A DNA stretch of 64,000 bases from Tersicoccus sp. Bi-70 (lineage in GTDB: Bacteria > Actinomycetota > Actinomycetes > Actinomycetales > Micrococcaceae), in contig NZ_MIEU01000011.1 in assembly GCF_001968825.1 (NCBI RefSeq), positions 62,001-126,000 of the forward strand, given 5' to 3'. The translations under genes were made by a program, and so were the position numbers. Below the pieces are notes generated by a model, which was given only the letters and a program-made list of their open reading frames with translations, made no database searches and was not told the origin of the DNA. This document shows positions 61,552-64,000 of this stretch, in pieces (within the stretch, counting starts at the first letter, position 1; each line of letters opens with the position of its first letter).

Positions 61552-62718
61552 CTACTGCTGCCGGTCGGGGCTTCGACTGCCGTCCCGCTGGGCGGGGTGC
61601 TTGTCGCTGTGCTTGTCGTCGAGGTGCTCGATCAGCCGATGACGTTCATTCTCCCTCCGCGAGTACGTGGCACTGCGGATCGCTTCCTCGTCGTCGAAGC
61701 TGGAGCCGAGCGCGCCCGCGACCGTTCCCAGTGAGCTGGAGAGCCAGGCGAGGTCCAGGTAGTCGGTGAAGTTGACGGGATGGCCGAGCTGGCTGGCGAA
61801 GTAGTCTCCGTCGATCACGGCGACGGCGCCCACCAGGAGGATGAGGTAGAGGGTGGCGTACATGATGACGGCGCCCATGCCGATCGTCACCACGGTGAAC
61901 GCGTTGTAGAGCACCGCGCGGCGGTTCGGCGCCGGCCCGGAGGGCCGCTCCCACAGCGAGTTGTGGACGATGAGCCAGACCACGAAGACGGCCACCGCGA
62001 ACAGGCTGATGCCGCTCAGCCGCTCGGGGGTGAGGGAGTCCGACATCTGGTAGACGCTCGTGTAGAACACGCCGAACGCGCCGACGGCGGCGGACGCGGC
62101 GAGCGCCCCGGACAGCGACGGCAGCAGCCGCCACGGCCGGTTGCTGCGTACCATGCCCGCGAAGAGCTGGAGGTAGCCGCGAAACCCCGTCAGCTCGAAG
62201 AGGGAGGACTCCGCGTCCGGCGCGGTGGTGCGGCGGATCGGCGCGAGTCGCGCCTCGACCGGGTTGTTGATGAGGACCGGGTCGGCGACGGCCACGTCAT
62301 CCGCCAGGACGACCCGCAGCCCTTCCTTCACCACCCGCCGCGCCCGCCGGCGGACCCCGAAGACCCCCAGGGACGGGACGGAGAGCAGGACGATCCGGTT
62401 CCCGTGGTCGAAGTCGCCGACCAGGCCCGGGCCCTCGTGCGCCAGGCGCGGAAGATCGGTGAGGTAGACGACGGCGTCCCAGCCGTGCTCGGCACGCAGG
62501 GTCGCGCCGGCCTCGCCGAGCGGGATCTCCCCCTTCTCGTTCAGCGGCAGGGAGTCCACGATGCTCTCGACGGCCACCTCGTGCCGGCCCCCGAAGGCCG
62601 CCCGCGCCGCTTCCTCCGCCGTCGGAATCAGCGACTCGGCGATCCGGGCAGGGAAGCCCTCGTCGGCGACGATGCCGACGACGAGACGGTCCGTGCCGGA
62701 CGCGGTGTCCTCACTCAT
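61552..62718 (-). CDS. Membrane protein of unknown function coupled to the RibA-RibD fusion
   Basis: The 388-residue protein has a soluble N-terminal half (about 1-185) that begins LVVGIVADEGFPARIAESL, like a Rossmann-type domain. Four hydrophobic helices follow (LLPSLSGALAASAAVGAFGVFY, LFAVAVFVVWLIVHNSLW, AFTVVTIGMGAVIMYATLYLILLVGAVAVI and LAWLSSSLGTVAGALG), then a charged tail rich in His, Asp and Lys. I do not recognise the family. Its ATG shares ATGA (62715-62718) with the stop of the fusion gene, so it is translated with it. A role in export or membrane assembly of the cluster product is speculation. Confidence 0.6.
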   Translation of the reverse strand: MSEDTASGTDRLVVGIVADEGFPARIAESLIPTAEEAARAAFGGRHEVAVESIVDSLPLNEKGEIPLGEAGATLRAEHGWDAVVYLTDLPRLAHEGPGLVGDFDHGNRIVLLSVPSLGVFGVRRRARRVVKEGLRVVLADDVAVADPVLINNPVEARLAPIRRTTAPDAESSLFELTGFRGYLQLFAGMVRSNRPWRLLPSLSGALAASAAVGAFGVFYTSVYQMSDSLTPERLSGISLFAVAVFVVWLIVHNSLWERPSGPAPNRRAVLYNAFTVVTIGMGAVIMYATLYLILLVGAVAVIDGDYFASQLGHPVNFTDYLDLAWLSSSLGTVAGALGSSFDDEEAIRSATYSRRENERHRLIEHLDDKHSDKHPAQRDGSRSPDRQQ

Positions 62719-64000
62719 GCGGTCGACTCCACCGCGGCGAGCCGCTGGTCGGGTCGCAGGTCGAAGTGCAGGCAGGTGTCCGGCCCGAGGGGGAAGGTGC
62801 GGGACGGGGGCCGGAGCGCACCGTCCAGGCGTTCGGCGCCGGGGAACCGGACACCGGGCACGCCGTCGCCGATGAGCACGGGCGCGATGGTGAGGAACAA
62901 GTGGTCGATGGCCCCGGCGGCCAGGAAGCGGGACACGGTCAGCCCGCCGCCCTCGATCAGCACCCGGCCCAGACCGCGCTCGGCCAGCCCGGCGAGGATC
63001 GTGGCGGGCGCGAAGCCGTCCTGACCGTCGGCCAGCCGGATCACCGTGACGTGGGCGGCGACGTCGGGGATCGTCGCCTGCGCACCCACCAGCCACAGGG
63101 TCGGGGCGGCGGGGTCCCTCAGCACCCGGGCGGCCGGGCTGATCCGCGCCCGCGGGTCGACGACCACCCGCACCGGGTTGGTGCCGGGGACGGAGCGCAC
63201 GGTCAGCTGGGGGTCGTCGGCGACGACCGTGCCGGCCCCGACGACGACGGCGTCCGCGAGCGCACGCAGCCGGTGCAGGTGCTCGCGGTCCTCGACGGAG
63301 GTCAGGTCGGCCCCGTCGCCCCCACGGGCGGCGATGAACCCGTCGGCGCTCTGCCCCATCTGCGCGATGACGACGTGGTCCGACCCGGTGATGTCGCCGT
63401 ACCGGCCGATCAGCTCGGGATCGGCGGCGGCGGCCGGGTCGTGCCGCATCCGGGCTCGTTTGGTGGCCAGGTACCGCTCGTTCTCGGCGCGGGCGGGCAC
63501 GGCGAGGTTGTGCCGGCCGACGACCTCGATGCCGAGGGCCTCGAGCGCGAGCTGCTTGGCAGGGTTGCCCGAGAGCAGGCTGATCCGGGTGGCGCCGAGC
63601 GAGGCGAGGATCGCGGCGGCCGCGTGATAGGTGCGGGCGTCCTCCTCGTGGCCGAGGGCGAGGTTGGCGTCCACCGTGTCCATCCCGGCGTCCTGCAGTT
63701 CGTAGGCGCGCAGCTTCTCCGCCAGCCCGATGCCGCGTCCCTCGTGGCCGCGCAGGTAGACGACGGCGCCGCGGCCCACGGCGGCGATGGTCGCGAGTGC
63801 GGCGTCCAGCTGGTCCCCGCAGTCGCAGCGCCAGGAGCCGAACCCGTCGCCGGTGAGGCACTCGGAGTGCACCCGGACCATGGGCGGACCGGCGACGTCG
63901 CTGGTCAGGTCGCCCTGGGAGAGCACGACGTGCTCGATGCCGGCGTCGTCGACGAATCCGAGCATGTCGAACACGCCGTGCCGGCAGGGCAGTGAGGTGG
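62715..64000 (-). CDS. GTP cyclohydrolase II-RibD reductase fusion, partial at window edge
   Basis: The frame stays open to base 64000, so the N terminus is outside. The first part is GTP cyclohydrolase II (RibA). It has the zinc motif VRVHSECLTGDGFGSWRCDCGDQLDAAL, YLRGHEGRGIGLAEKLRAYELQDAG and the NPAKQLALEALGIEVVGRHNL region. From about residue 200 the RibD C-terminal, DHFR-like reductase domain follows (VIAQMGQSADGFIA, VVVGAGTVVADDPQLTVR, LIEGGGLTVSRFL). No deaminase domain is present. The joined enzyme would open GTP and reduce the ribose of the diaminopyrimidine. The TSLPCRHG residues at the edge are the usual RibA start, so a RibB domain may lie further upstream. Confidence 0.85.
   Translation of the reverse strand, partial: TSLPCRHGVFDMLGFVDDAGIEHVVLSQGDLTSDVAGPPMVRVHSECLTGDGFGSWRCDCGDQLDAALATIAAVGRGAVVYLRGHEGRGIGLAEKLRAYELQDAGMDTVDANLALGHEEDARTYHAAAAILASLGATRISLLSGNPAKQLALEALGIEVVGRHNLAVPARAENERYLATKRARMRHDPAAAADPELIGRYGDITGSDHVVIAQMGQSADGFIAARGGDGADLTSVEDREHLHRLRALADAVVVGAGTVVADDPQLTVRSVPGTNPVRVVVDPRARISPAARVLRDPAAPTLWLVGAQATIPDVAAHVTVIRLADGQDGFAPATILAGLAERGLGRVLIEGGGLTVSRFLAAGAIDHLFLTIAPVLIGDGVPGVRFPGAERLDGALRPPSRTFPLGPDTCLHFDLRPDQRLAAVESTA

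Overview
The window is high-GC, densely coded actinobacterial chromosome. It probably comes from the Micrococcales, near Arthrobacter, Micrococcus or Kocuria. The evidence is the conserved fhaA-fhaB-pstP-rodA-pbpA-pknA-pknB block with the pabA/trpG-type gene and crgA beside it, PASTA repeats on both kinases, an Rpf-LysM protein, an Asp23/DUF6286 envelope block, a Ku/LigD pair and many GTG starts with 4-bp stop/start overlaps. I see no phage, plasmid, insertion sequence or CRISPR array.

Layout. 1-4.5 kb: the end of a Clp ATPase gene, a zinc alcohol dehydrogenase and a large-subunit catalase. 4.6-15.3 kb: molybdenum cofactor genes in two sets (moaC-mog-moaE and moeA on the minus strand; moaA-moaD-mobA-DUF6457-moeA2 on the plus strand), with modA/modB molybdate uptake between them but no modC. 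Set among these are a RibD-like reductase, a thioesterase and a gdx/sugE guanidinium exporter preceded by a guanidine-III riboswitch. 15.5-34.2 kb: housekeeping and repair genes (phosphoesterase, NUDIX, DUF456, threonine aldolase, CPBP-like and DoxX-like membrane proteins, an OYE-family oxidoreductase, a DrrAB-type exporter, Ku and LigD, a lipid kinase, PAP2, an AI-2E-family protein, SRAP, VOC and MBL proteins). 34.3-36.4 kb: an unusual membrane protein made of about 80 heptads, behind a TetR-type palindrome; then tRNA-Leu(CAG). 36.9-48.3 kb: the cell-division and Ser/Thr kinase locus. 48.3-52.1 kb: a lipoprotein and a five-gene Asp23 envelope-stress operon. 52.1-57.3 kb: a Tag glycosylase, a hypothetical gene, rpf with a long structured leader, an MHS-family transporter and an argE-like gene.

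57.4-64 kb holds the most intriguing block. A dehydrogenase without zinc ligands, a PTPS-like protein without the usual catalytic Cys, a GT4 glycosyltransferase and a methyltransferase run on the plus strand. They face a GTP cyclohydrolase II-RibD reductase fusion, which overlaps a membrane-protein gene, on the minus strand. Together these look like an uncharacterised pathway to a modified pterin or pyrimidine.

Two families of short inverted-repeat elements of 71-73 bp sit downstream of genes: family 1 has four copies (one decayed) and family 2 has two. Three 14-bp palindromes of the form TTAC-N6-GTAG lie upstream of unrelated genes and may be TetR-type operators.
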